Assembly: GCF_003863965.1 (NCBI RefSeq)
Contig: NZ_RRCN01000001.1
Location: 3,616,304-3,680,303, forward strand
Source: Paenibacillus oralis
GTDB taxonomy: Bacteria; Bacillota; Bacilli; Paenibacillales; Paenibacillaceae
DNA: 64,000 nucleotides
Direction of reading: 5' to 3'
Part shown: positions 7,727 to 14,820 of the stretch, piece after piece
How positions within the stretch are numbered: position 1 is the stretch's first letter
Layout of the letters: every line of letters starts with the position of its first letter
Translations under genes and position numbers: made by a program
The notes under the pieces: generated by a model
The model's input: only the letters and a program-made list of their open reading frames with translations
Told to the model about the DNA's origin: nothing
Databases searched by the model: none

Positions 7727-8989
7727 TCAAATGTTCATAAACTTTCGTTGTTTCAACAGGTAGAAAACAGGCAGAAGCGTGAAAATTCCAAAAACGAGAT
7801 AAAGCAGGTGGACCTGCATCCATTCACCCATCACGCCCGCCAAGGCGCTGCCCACCGGAATCGCACAGGTACAGACCATATTGTTAAGAGCACTTACTCT
7901 TCCAAGCAGTTCTTTAGGTACCGACTCCATGAAATATGTCGTGGCCGGGGTATTGATTAAAGAGATGGCCAAGCCCATGCCAAAACAGAAAGCAGCAGCC
8001 GGGTAAAGCGGATGTATAGGCAAAATAGCAGGTACATACAACAAAGCGTAGTTGATTCCAAGCAGGCAGTAACCGGTGATGATGAGCCGGCTTTTTTTAA
8101 AGTTGCCGCCCTGTTTGCCGATCCATAACCCGCTCGCGATCATCCCGAGGATCAAGCTAATGCCCAACAGACTGAGACCCTCAGGACCGGACCGTAAAAT
8201 TTCATTAACATATACCGCATTCAGCACATTGTACGGCGATAGGCAAAAGTTCACATAAGCAGCCGTGAAAATAATGGTTAGGATAAGTTTGTTCGCCCCA
8301 ATGTAGTGCAGGCCTTGCTTGATTTCATGAAAAAAGGAGCTGCTTGTTTGGTTTGTCGGAGGAAGGGGGTCCGTGGGGACTCGAATGAATGCTAGAAGCG
8401 CCGCTGCGGCCGTGAAGGTAAGTCCGTCGATTAAAATCGCATTCGATATTCCCCAATAGGCGATGATGCCGCCGGCTGCCGCCATGCCCGCCAGTTCGGC
8501 GATTCTTGAGGCGGAGGTGCTGATGGAGTTGCCGCGGAGCAGTTTCTCCTTGGAAAGAAGCTGCGGGACCAAGGCCATTTCGGCGGGAGAGGTGAAGCAT
8601 TCAAGCGTTGAAATCAGCAAGGTAAAAATGTACAGATGCCACGGAGCCAGAAACCCTTTCCAATACATTAAAGCGGTGAGGCTGACGAGGATTCCCCGGC
8701 CCAAGTAGGTTGCAACAATAACATTCTTTTTGGGCCACCGGTCCACCAGGGTTCCCGCAAAAAAGCTGAATAGCAAGTTGGGCACATAATTCAAAGCGAA
8801 TAGGGTGCCCATTAAAACCTTAGACCCCGTTAGCATATAAACCATCCAGCTGTAGGCAATGGAATCGATCGAGTCTCCAAACCGGGAAATGACACGTGCA
8901 AGGAGGAGATACGTAAACGGTTTGCTTACCGTCAGATCGGCCTTTAAACCACCTCCCCCTTTTCTTTTGACCAGGACTTTCTCGCTCAT
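7727..8989 (-). CDS. MFS transporter, drug-efflux type
   Basis: A 12-helix major facilitator of 420 residues, of the subgroup that includes macrolide efflux proteins and enterobactin exporters. Features seen: YLLLARVISRFGDSIDSIAY at the N-terminus, FAGTLVDRWPKKNVI in the helix 2-3 loop, and FMESVPKELLGRVSALNNM in the C-terminal half, a hallmark of this subgroup. It probably expels a hydrophobic compound; the substrate is unknown. The ATG at 8989, rather than a GTG three codons earlier, has CAGGGGTG at a good distance. A 28-base palindrome lies in its promoter region. Confidence 0.9.
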   Translation of the reverse strand: MSEKVLVKRKGGGGLKADLTVSKPFTYLLLARVISRFGDSIDSIAYSWMVYMLTGSKVLMGTLFALNYVPNLLFSFFAGTLVDRWPKKNVIVATYLGRGILVSLTALMYWKGFLAPWHLYIFTLLISTLECFTSPAEMALVPQLLSKEKLLRGNSISTSASRIAELAGMAAAGGIIAYWGISNAILIDGLTFTAAAALLAFIRVPTDPLPPTNQTSSSFFHEIKQGLHYIGANKLILTIIFTAAYVNFCLSPYNVLNAVYVNEILRSGPEGLSLLGISLILGMIASGLWIGKQGGNFKKSRLIITGYCLLGINYALLYVPAILPIHPLYPAAAFCFGMGLAISLINTPATTYFMESVPKELLGRVSALNNMVCTCAIPVGSALAGVMGEWMQVHLLYLVFGIFTLLPVFYLLKQRKFMNI

Positions 8990-9021
8990 GGCGCCCACCC
9001 CTGAAAAATAAATTTATCGTC

Positions 9022-9049
9022 AAAATAATTTTAACGTTAAGTTTATTTT
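9022..9049 (-). promoter_or_regulatory. palindromic operator before the MFS gene
   Basis: The pair AAAATAA/TTATTTT (9022-9028 and 9043-9049) is symmetric about TAACGTTA (9032-9039). It lies 33 bases upstream of the MFS start. The core ACGTTAAG recurs at 7639-7646 before the regulator gene. Binding by that regulator is inferred. Confidence 0.55.
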
Positions 9050-9117
9050 ATTGATTTTCCAGTGGATTGCAATATTTATTTTCCGTTGCTTGTCCTATGG
9101 GGAATGATCACTAAATC

Positions 9118-9146
9118 TTGACTTTGCCGCCTATTCGTGATAAATT
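9118..9146 (+). promoter_or_regulatory. sigma-A promoter of tRNA-Asn/Ser
   Basis: TTGACT and TAAATT are separated by 17 bases and placed 27 bases before the first tRNA. Confidence 0.7.
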
Positions 9147-9172
9147 ATTGATGTTCTCGCATTTTATAATGT

Positions 9173-9248
9173 TCCCTGATAGCTCAGTTGGTAGAGCACT
9201 CGACTGTTAATCGAGTTGTCACAGGTTCGAGTCCTGTTCGGGGAGCCA
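9173..9248 (+). tRNA. tRNA-Asn (GTT)
   Basis: A complete cloverleaf. The acceptor TCCCTGA pairs with TCGGGGA, the D arm contains AGCTCAGTTGGTAGAGC, the anticodon GTT is at 9206-9208, the T arm is CAGGTTCGAGTCCTG, and CCA is encoded at 9246-9248. Confidence 0.97.
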
Positions 9249-9255
9249 TATTCTT

Positions 9256-9344
9256 GGAGAGATACCCAAGTGGCTATAAGGGGACCCTCTGCTAAGGGGT
9301 TAGACTGCGTAAGCGGTGCGAGGGTTCGAATCCCTCTCTCTCCG
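9256..9344 (+). tRNA. tRNA-Ser (GCT)
   Basis: A class II tRNA. The acceptor GGAGAGA pairs with TCTCTCC, the anticodon GCT is at 9291-9293, a long variable arm follows, and the T arm is GAGGGTTCGAATCCCTC. CCA is not encoded. It is only seven bases after tRNA-Asn, so both are one transcript. Confidence 0.97.
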
Positions 9345-9362
9345 TTTCAAGATACATCGTTT

Positions 9363-9395
9363 AAAGAACCTCCCGTTAATTCGGGAGGTTCTTTT
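9363..9395 (+). terminator. intrinsic terminator after tRNA-Ser
   Basis: The stem GAACCTCCCG/CGGGAGGTTC has a six-base loop and is flanked by A and T runs. Confidence 0.92.
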
Positions 9396-9421
9396 CATGC
9401 AGAGGGGTGGGAAACCTCTTT

Positions 9422-9502
9422 GGAGAGTTCGTCGGAGCATAGGCTTCGGGAGGATTGCTTCGCAGTCTCAACGAACGAAGTGAGAGTATCCCTCTCTCTC
9501 CG
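9422..9502 (+). other. tRNA-Ser-like structured remnant
   Basis: This 81-base stretch starts GGAGAG and ends CTCTCC plus G, the same acceptor-stem ends as the tRNA-Ser gene just upstream. Its last 14 bases (9489-9502) equal the tRNA-Ser 3' end. Inside are a nested pair TTCGT/ACGAA and a hairpin GATTGC-TTC-GCAGTC. There is no anticodon arm or T loop, so it is not a working tRNA. It may be a decayed tRNA, an attachment-site scar or a structured RNA. Confidence 0.45.
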
Positions 9503-9506
9503 ATGC

Positions 9507-9647
9507 TAACGGTTGCCACCCGCGCTTATTTAGGCGAAATCGCCCCATTACCGATGAAAAAGTGGGAAATAGGCTCGCTGGCAACCGTTACATTTTGTAT
9601 CCGCTCGTTTTTTCCCAAATAGCGTCGCTCACAACCGTTAGATTTTT
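9507..9647. repeat. AACCGTTA intergenic repeat
   Basis: TAACGGTTGCCA at 9507 has its reverse complement TGGCAACCGTTA at 9579 and a variant CACAACCGTTA at 9630. The last two lie in 30-base units with a 50-base period (AAATAG..TCGCT..CAACCGTTA.ATTTT). No gene is seen between the terminator at 9395 and the promoter at 9743. Confidence 0.6.
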
Positions 9648-9742
9648 TTCGCGCTCTTTTAGGCTATTGCACTTGTCAAATTACCGCAGTTTCTCTCAAA
9701 AAGAATTTTGAATGGAAACTTAAAATTACTTAAAATTAGGGG

Positions 9743-9771
9743 TTGCAAGGCTCTAGTGTTTTTGCTATACT
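9743..9771 (+). promoter_or_regulatory. sigma-A promoter of tRNA-Glu/Leu
   Basis: TTGCAA and TATACT are separated by 17 bases, 36 bases before tRNA-Glu. Confidence 0.72.
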
Positions 9772-9807
9772 CAATTTTGTCGCTGCTTCCGAGCGACATG
9801 AGGCTGT

Positions 9808-9882
9808 GGCCCGTTGGTCAAGGGGTTAAGACACCTCCCTTTCACGGAGGTAACAGGGGTTCGAATCCCCTACGGGTCACCA
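9808..9882 (+). tRNA. tRNA-Glu (TTC)
   Basis: The acceptor GGCCCGT pairs with ACGGGTC, the anticodon stem CCTCC/GGAGG encloses CTTTCAC, giving TTC, the T arm is AGGGGTTCGAATCCCCT, and CCA is encoded. Confidence 0.97.
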
Positions 9883-9902
9883 TTTTCTTAACATATGAAT
9901 AT

Positions 9903-9985
9903 GCGGTCGTGGTGGAATGGCAGACACGCTATCTTGAGGGGGTAGTGGGCGTACGCCCGTGGAGGTTCGAGTCCTCTCGACCGCA
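9903..9985 (+). tRNA. tRNA-Leu (GAG), copy 1
   Basis: A class II tRNA. The acceptor GCGGTCG pairs with CGACCGC. The anticodon stem CTATC/GGTAG encloses TTGAGGG, which gives GAG at 9936-9938. The variable arm and T arm are present and CCA is absent. An identical 83-base copy lies at 12384. Confidence 0.96.
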
Positions 9986-9993
9986 TCTGAATT

Positions 9994-10030
9994 GCAGAAA
10001 GAACCTTGCTGAACGCAAGGTTCTTTCTGC
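9994..10030 (+). terminator. intrinsic terminator after tRNA-Leu
   Basis: A perfect 16-base stem (GCAGAAAGAACCTTGC with its complement at 10015-10030) has a five-base loop, and the T tract lies inside the distal arm. Confidence 0.88.
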
Positions 10031-10140
10031 ATAACCAGAGGTGATCTGGGTCTCTAGCAAGGCGGGCTTCTGGTTAGGACTAGCAGCACGCTCCGGAATA
10101 GAGCTGGAAATACCGTGACTCATCTCTGGGGGGGAAAATA

Positions 10141-10371
10141 GCGGAACTTTATGGTCTTATTTTCGGGCTGTGAGCATGTTGATGACCATTAACGGAATTT
10201 TTTGTCCTTATTTTCCAATGAACGATACGAAAACGCGCCGTTTCCCTGAGATTCGAGAAACTAACGACATAAATTTCCTCTATTTCACTCAACATGGGGG
10301 ATAACGCCGAAATAGCGACATTTTTTTCCGTTATGTTCTCCTATGTTCTCATCCTGAGTTTCAACAGGCTA
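10141..10371. repeat. dispersed 230-base intergenic repeat, copy A
   Basis: This runs from GCGGAACTTTATGG to TGAGTTTCAACAGGCTA and aligns over its whole length with 59740-59960 at about 70 percent by eye. Shared blocks include CTTATTTTCCAATGAACG, GACATAAATTTCCTCTA and CATGGGGGATA. Inside each copy a CGGAA-T-rich-CTTATTTTC motif occurs twice. No coding frame is supported. Confidence 0.75.
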
Positions 10372-10414
10372 ACTTTGGCAGTTTTATACCTCGTTCCACA
10401 AGTGGAACCGCCAA

Positions 10415-11266
10415 CTACAGCTCCAGCAGATGATTTAAAGCGTAAGCCACGCCATGGTGATTGTTGTCGCGTGTGACCATGGTGCTTAGTTGCTTGATTT
10501 CATCGACCGCGTTGCCCATCGCAATGCTTGTCCCGGCTACGTGAAACATGGAAATATCGTTATAGCTGTCACCGAGCACGACGGTATCGGCCATAGGGAC
10601 TCCCAGGTGTTCGGCCATAAAACGCAAGGCGCTCCCTTTATCGGTTTCGGTGGAGATGATTTCCAGCGTGTGGTCGGCGGAAGACGTCGTGTGAAGATGG
10701 TCCTGCTCGCCGAAGTGCTTGCGGATACGGTTTAGCTTGGCTTCGTCAAAGGTAAATATCAACAGTTTATAGACCGTCGCCCCGCGCTCCAGCAGCTGCA
10801 ATGGGTCTTCGATCTGTTGAAAACCAAATTGGATAAATTGGATTTGGACGCTTTTCCACAACCGCTCGCGGCTGGCCGCCGGATTGGCGCTTACCAGCAC
10901 ATCCATTTCCGCCTGCAGCTTCCGCTCCCCGCCGCAAGGGGAATAAATCGCCTCAGGGCAGAATATCTCAAAATAAACCTGCTGCTCCAGCAAATATCGA
11001 ACCGCGTCCAGGGCCGTGGCTTCTGCGATCGGCGTTTCCCGCAACAGCAGCCCGCGTTCGTCATAAACGGCGGCTCCGTTAAAACCGATGATCGGGATAG
11101 CCAGATCGCCTGTCAAACCTTTGGCATCAAAGCTGGCGCGGCCGGTGCACAGGGTTACGGTGTGGCCTTTGGCGGCCGCTTGGCGAATCGCGTCCAGCCC
11201 CTCGGCGCTCGGTTTGCTTTCGGATGTCAACAGCGTACCGTCCAAATCTACGGCGATTAGTTTCAT
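10415..11266 (-). CDS. Cof-type HAD-superfamily phosphatase
   Basis: A 283-residue cytosolic phosphatase of the Cof/YidA group of the HAD superfamily, which removes phosphate from small sugar phosphates or flavin precursors. Motif I is DLDGTLL at residues 7-13 with both catalytic aspartates, motif II includes LCTGR, and motif IV is LGDSYNDISMF, followed by GNAVDEIK. A C2-type cap lies between. The start follows AGGAGG. It has no operon partners, lying between repeat-rich gaps. The substrate is unknown. A relative is encoded at 54830. Confidence 0.92.
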   Translation of the reverse strand: MKLIAVDLDGTLLTSESKPSAEGLDAIRQAAAKGHTVTLCTGRASFDAKGLTGDLAIPIIGFNGAAVYDERGLLLRETPIAEATALDAVRYLLEQQVYFEIFCPEAIYSPCGGERKLQAEMDVLVSANPAASRERLWKSVQIQFIQFGFQQIEDPLQLLERGATVYKLLIFTFDEAKLNRIRKHFGEQDHLHTTSSADHTLEIISTETDKGSALRFMAEHLGVPMADTVVLGDSYNDISMFHVAGTSIAMGNAVDEIKQLSTMVTRDNNHHGVAYALNHLLEL

Positions 11267-11419
11267 GAATGGTTTCCTCCTAACCCCAGGTGTATCCCTT
11301 TTTCGGGTCTATTGGTTCTTGTTTTTGATCTCCGTATAAAAGTATAGTTTATGAAATGCATTTCAGGTCAACTGGCCCGGAGAATGGAATGAGGTAACGG
11401 CTAGGATCTACGTCAAATT

Positions 11420-11612
11420 CCACGAAATGTAAAAGTGCAGTCCGTTCTCGCCCAAATCCCCCGATAATGCTTCGCCAGATGTAAAAGTGCACTTCATTTC
11501 TAGCCAAAAGACGCTTTTTTATCGAAAAGCCTCGATTCAAATGTACTTTTGCATTTCGATGGACTGTTTCGGAAGAATTTGACAAAAATCGCCTGCACTT
11601 TTGCATCTGGAG
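11420..11612. repeat. inverted cluster of ATGTAAAAGTGCA repeats
   Basis: Two direct copies of ATGTAAAAGTGCA (near 11427 and 11479) are followed by two inverted versions (TACTTTTGCATTTCG near 11552, TGCACTTTTGCATCTGG near 11594). The flanks match too, for example CGAAATGT...CAGTCC against GGACTG. The four copies could pair into a large hairpin. The 690 bases between the HAD gene and the XRE gene hold no other feature I can support. Confidence 0.6.
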
Positions 11613-11960
11613 CAAATGTGGTAACCGCGCTTTGGGTTATGATGTAAGTACGATTGGGCCGCTGCGTTTCATCCAGCCTGTCCCAAATATGAGTATGCGG
11701 ATAGGGCACCCAGATGCAAAATCGGGACAAATGGCATGGATCAATTCGGCAGGTATGCTTTTGCAAATATGCTTCGAGCGATAGATTGAGGGCAGTCATC
11801 GAGACCTATTAAGTCCTTAAAGGCGCTGTGTTAAGATATAAGCAGCCCCTTGAGCTTCAAAAACCCCTTCTTTACACGACACATGCAGGAACAACAGCTT
11901 TTATTTTATCCCATTTAAATGCGAGATGATTATGGTGTTACAGGAAGGTTGGAGAAGAAG

Positions 11961-12323
11961 TTGTCAATCTACGAACGTATCGAACTGCAGATTAAAAATG
12001 CGGGTTTGACCAAAAAGGCGTTTTGCTTGAAGCTTGGCATCAGCACGGGGAATTTGGGAGACTGGAAACGCGGGAAGTCAACGCCGAGTTCGAATAAGCT
12101 GATCGAAATTGCGGATTTTTTTGACGTAAGTTTGGATTGGCTCATGACCGGACGGGAAAAGCCGGCTTCCGCCGTAAACGAAGGCCCAGTCAAATATACG
12201 GTTCGGGACGGGGACTGGGGAGCCTTTGCAGCAACGCTGTCGGAATCGGAACGGGCTTTCGTCCGGGAATATATCGAATTTGTCCGCTTTAGGAAACAAC
12301 GGGGAAAGCAACCTGGGAAATAA
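11961..12323 (+). CDS. XRE-family (Cro/C1-type) transcriptional regulator
   Basis: A 120-residue repressor-like protein. The N-terminal helix-turn-helix domain covers about residues 5-62 (IELQIKNAGLTKKAFCLKLG, ISTGNLGDWKRGKSTPSSNK, FFDVSLDWLMTG). The C-terminal tail is short and helical with no protease or phosphotransfer motif. I place the start at TTG 11961, which has GGAG six bases upstream; the longer frame from 11919 lacks a ribosome site. Such solo regulators often come from phage or plasmid remnants, but no phage gene is near. It lies between an intergenic repeat cluster and the second tRNA-Leu. Confidence 0.87.
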   Translation: MSIYERIELQIKNAGLTKKAFCLKLGISTGNLGDWKRGKSTPSSNKLIEIADFFDVSLDWLMTGREKPASAVNEGPVKYTVRDGDWGAFAATLSESERAFVREYIEFVRFRKQRGKQPGK

Positions 12324-12329
12324 TCTCAC

Positions 12330-12358
12330 TTTACTTTTAAGCGCCGCGAAGATATAAT
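12330..12358 (+). promoter_or_regulatory. sigma-A promoter of tRNA-Leu copy 2
   Basis: TTTACT and TATAAT are separated by 17 bases, 25 bases before the tRNA. Confidence 0.7.
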
Positions 12359-12383
12359 AGTAATGTTCGTTTCTAAATCATTC

Positions 12384-12466
12384 GCGGTCGTGGTGGAATG
12401 GCAGACACGCTATCTTGAGGGGGTAGTGGGCGTACGCCCGTGGAGGTTCGAGTCCTCTCGACCGCA
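12384..12466 (+). tRNA. tRNA-Leu (GAG), copy 2
   Basis: Identical over 83 bases to the gene at 9903-9985. The flanks differ on both sides, so the identity stops exactly at the gene ends. Confidence 0.96.
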
Positions 12467-12483
12467 TCATATGAAAAATGACG

Positions 12484-12524
12484 GAGATGTCCCGTAAGTG
12501 CAAACTTGCGGGACATCTCTTTTT
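12484..12524 (+). terminator. intrinsic terminator
   Basis: A 16-base stem with one G-T pair (GAGATGTCCCGTAAGT with ACTTGCGGGACATCTC) is followed by five T. Confidence 0.92.
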
Positions 12525-12577
12525 GCGTTTTCGCTTATGTTATACTGGGCGTAATTATGAAAGGATGGTGTCAGCGT

Positions 12578-12889
12578 ATGGCGAAAACATCCGAAAACCC
12601 GCTGTTCCCGGGCTGGTATGCCGACCCGGAGGCAAGAATTTTCGCTGGACGGTACTGGATTTATCCGACGTATTCCGCTGTTTACGAAAAGCAAACTTTT
12701 TTTGACGCTTTTTATTCGGAGGAGTACATCGTGTATCATCGGCGCCCCCTGGAGGAAACGGCGGCCAACCATCGCGTCGTCTGCATCGACCGGATGGAAT
12801 TCCGCGCGGACGGCACGATCAAGCCGGTGCAACTTACCTTTGAGGGCGTGGAAGGCCGCAAGCTGCCGTCTCCGCCGGAACAAGCATAA
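12578..12889 (+). pseudogene. internally deleted GH43-family glycosidase remnant
   Basis: The frame encodes 103 residues. The first 50 (NPLFPGWYADPEARIFAGRY, then WIYPTYS) are the N-terminus of a GH43 arabinanase/xylosidase-type enzyme, including the conserved ADPEARIF strand with its catalytic-base aspartate. The rest (YIVYHRRPLEETAANHRV, CIDRMEFRADGTIKPV) is the C-terminal end of the same family, in which YHR and the CIDRM-F-DG-I-PV motif close the five-bladed propeller. About 200 central residues, with the acid and pKa-modulating residues, are missing, yet the frame is intact. The junction is near 12712-12735. Activity as a glycosidase is not expected. It is a pseudogene, or less likely a short reused protein. 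The ATG follows GGATGGTG. Confidence 0.75.
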
Positions 12890-13000
12890 AGACTGGGCAA
12901 TCCTGAAATTTTTTACCAAACAAGAACAATATTATAACATCGGGCTAATACTCCCCAATTAAACTACTCTTTAGTTCGTAATTTTGGGGGAGGGGAAGCA

Positions 13001-14728
13001 ATGAACAAGTTTTGGAAAGGATTGGCCATCAGCGGCTTGGTGCTGTCCGTCGTATCGGCGGGAAGTTTCGCTGCGGCGCAAGGGCAAGGAGAGCAGTCGG
13101 CGAAAAATGCGGCGAACGGAAAATCGCGGAATCTGATCGTACTGATCGGCGACGGCATGGGTCCGGCGCAAATTTCGGCGGCACGGTATTACCAGCAGTA
13201 CGAGCACGGCACGAAGTCGTTGAACCTGGATCCGTATTATGTCGGTCAAGCGACTACGTACGCGGACCGCGGGGAAGACGGGGGCACCGTCGTGTCCGGG
13301 ATCGTCACGGACTCGGCTTCGGCCGGAACCGCTTTCGCCACCGGGCACAAGACGTATAACGCCGGCATCAGCGTATCGAACGAGGACGTCTCCAAGCCGT
13401 TTGCTTCGATTATCGAAGCGGCCGAGCGCGGCGGCAAGTCGACGGGCCTGGTAACAACGGCGCGGATCACGCATGCGACGCCGGCCGTTTACGCCTCCCA
13501 TGTCCGCAACCGCGACAACGAAAACGCGATTGCTTCGCAGTACCTTGATAGCGGTGTTGACGTGCTGCTCGGAGGCGGGGAATCATTTTTCGTCACGAAA
13601 GAAGAAAAAGGAAAGCGCAGCGACAAAAACCTGCTGCCTGAGTTTAAAGCCAAAGGCTACCAAGTGGTGAAAACGGCCCAGGAGCTGAATGCTCTGCCGG
13701 CTAAAGAAGGTAAAGTGCTCGGTCTGTTCGGCAGCTCGCACGTCGCCTACGTGCCCGACCGTACGGACGAAACGCCAAGCCTGGCGGAAATGACGTCCAA
13801 AGCGCTCGATATTTTGTCCGCCGACAAAAAAGGCTTTGCGATCATGATCGAGGGCGGGCGGATCGACCATGCCGGTCATGCCAATGACCTGCCGACACTG
13901 GTGCAGGAAGCGCTCGATTTTGACGCGGCTTTTAAGGTGGCGCTTGATTTTGCCAAAAAGGACGGCAATACGTCCGTCGTCGTTACGGCCGACCACGAAA
14001 CCGGCGGCTTGTCCTTGTCCCGGGACAATATTTATGAAGTCAATATCGACCTTTGGGACAAGCAAAAGCATTCCTCCGAGTATCTGGTTACGGCGCTGAA
14101 TGAAGCGAAAACGATTGCCGACGTGAAAAAAATCGTTGCGGAGAACACTTGGATCACCGACTTGACGGATGAAGAAGCCAAGCTGATTCTCGATGGCGAC
14201 GGCTCTTCCTACAAACGCGAGGGCGGATATAACGCGGTCATCTCCAAACGGCTGCTGGTCGGCTGGTCCGGCCACGGACACTCCGCCGTCGATGTAGGCG
14301 TATGGGCGTACGGACCGATCGCCGACAAAGTCAAAGGACAGATCGACAATACGCAGATCGCTGTTGCCGGCGCCGAAGTGCTGGGCGTGGATCTCAAAAA
14401 AGCGACGGCAGAGCTGCAGTCCAAATATATATATCCGAAATTTAAAATCAACCGCGAAAATGAAGTGCTTTATCCGGCGAAGGCTTTAACGGAAGCGCTT
14501 AGCGGGACCTATCAGGAATCCGGCAATACGGCGACGTTGAGCGGAAAAGGCGGCAAAACGATTACGGTGGACCTGAAAGCGGGAGCCGCCAAAACCGCTG
14601 GGGCCTCGAATAAGATGACGGTCGACGTGGACAACGGTACATTGTACCTGCCGCTGGCGGCGTTTAACGAATTGACCGGCAAAACGCTGAAGTGGGACGC
14701 GCTTTCCGAACGGATCGCATTGCAGTAA
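13001..14728 (+). CDS. secreted alkaline phosphatase with C-terminal stalk domain
   Basis: A 575-residue exported alkaline phosphatase that hydrolyses phosphate monoesters outside the membrane. A signal peptide covers residues 1-26 (cleavage near AAA-QG). Metal and catalytic motifs: IGDGMG with Asp51, DSASAGTAFATGHK with the nucleophile Ser near 105, GGRIDHAGHAND, TADHETGG and GWSGHGHSAVDVG. After about residue 475 comes an extra domain (YPAKALTEALSGTYQ...LYLPLAAFNELTG) of the copper-amine-oxidase N-terminal-like stalk type common in Paenibacillus exoproteins. The start follows GGGGGAGGGG. A Pho box was not clearly seen. Confidence 0.93.
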   Translation: MNKFWKGLAISGLVLSVVSAGSFAAAQGQGEQSAKNAANGKSRNLIVLIGDGMGPAQISAARYYQQYEHGTKSLNLDPYYVGQATTYADRGEDGGTVVSGIVTDSASAGTAFATGHKTYNAGISVSNEDVSKPFASIIEAAERGGKSTGLVTTARITHATPAVYASHVRNRDNENAIASQYLDSGVDVLLGGGESFFVTKEEKGKRSDKNLLPEFKAKGYQVVKTAQELNALPAKEGKVLGLFGSSHVAYVPDRTDETPSLAEMTSKALDILSADKKGFAIMIEGGRIDHAGHANDLPTLVQEALDFDAAFKVALDFAKKDGNTSVVVTADHETGGLSLSRDNIYEVNIDLWDKQKHSSEYLVTALNEAKTIADVKKIVAENTWITDLTDEEAKLILDGDGSSYKREGGYNAVISKRLLVGWSGHGHSAVDVGVWAYGPIADKVKGQIDNTQIAVAGAEVLGVDLKKATAELQSKYIYPKFKINRENEVLYPAKALTEALSGTYQESGNTATLSGKGGKTITVDLKAGAAKTAGASNKMTVDVDNGTLYLPLAAFNELTGKTLKWDALSERIALQ

Positions 14729-14752
14729 TCCGGCAGGCAGACTATCCGAAAA

Positions 14753-14785
14753 AACAGGAGAAACGATCCGTGTTCTCCTGTTTTT
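14753..14785 (+). terminator. intrinsic terminator after phosphatase gene
   Basis: The stem AACAGGAGAA/TTCTCCTGTT has a ten-base loop and five T. Confidence 0.9.
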
Positions 14786-14820
14786 CCATCTTAACGGATT
14801 AACGGAGGGAGAGAGCATTC

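Noticed and set aside
9708..10034. 108-codon frame across tRNA-Glu and tRNA-Leu
   Set aside because: It is read through two tRNA genes and a promoter and has no protein-like sequence. Frames of this sort over tRNAs are common artefacts.
11500..11799. 99-codon minus-strand frame before the XRE gene
   Set aside because: Its C-terminal half is read from the inverted repeats, and no ribosome site precedes its start. The N-terminal part looks somewhat protein-like but matches nothing I recognise.
12900..13000. Pho box before the alkaline phosphatase gene
   Set aside because: TTACCA, ACAATA and TATAACA-like hexamers are present but not at the regular 11-base spacing of PhoP sites.
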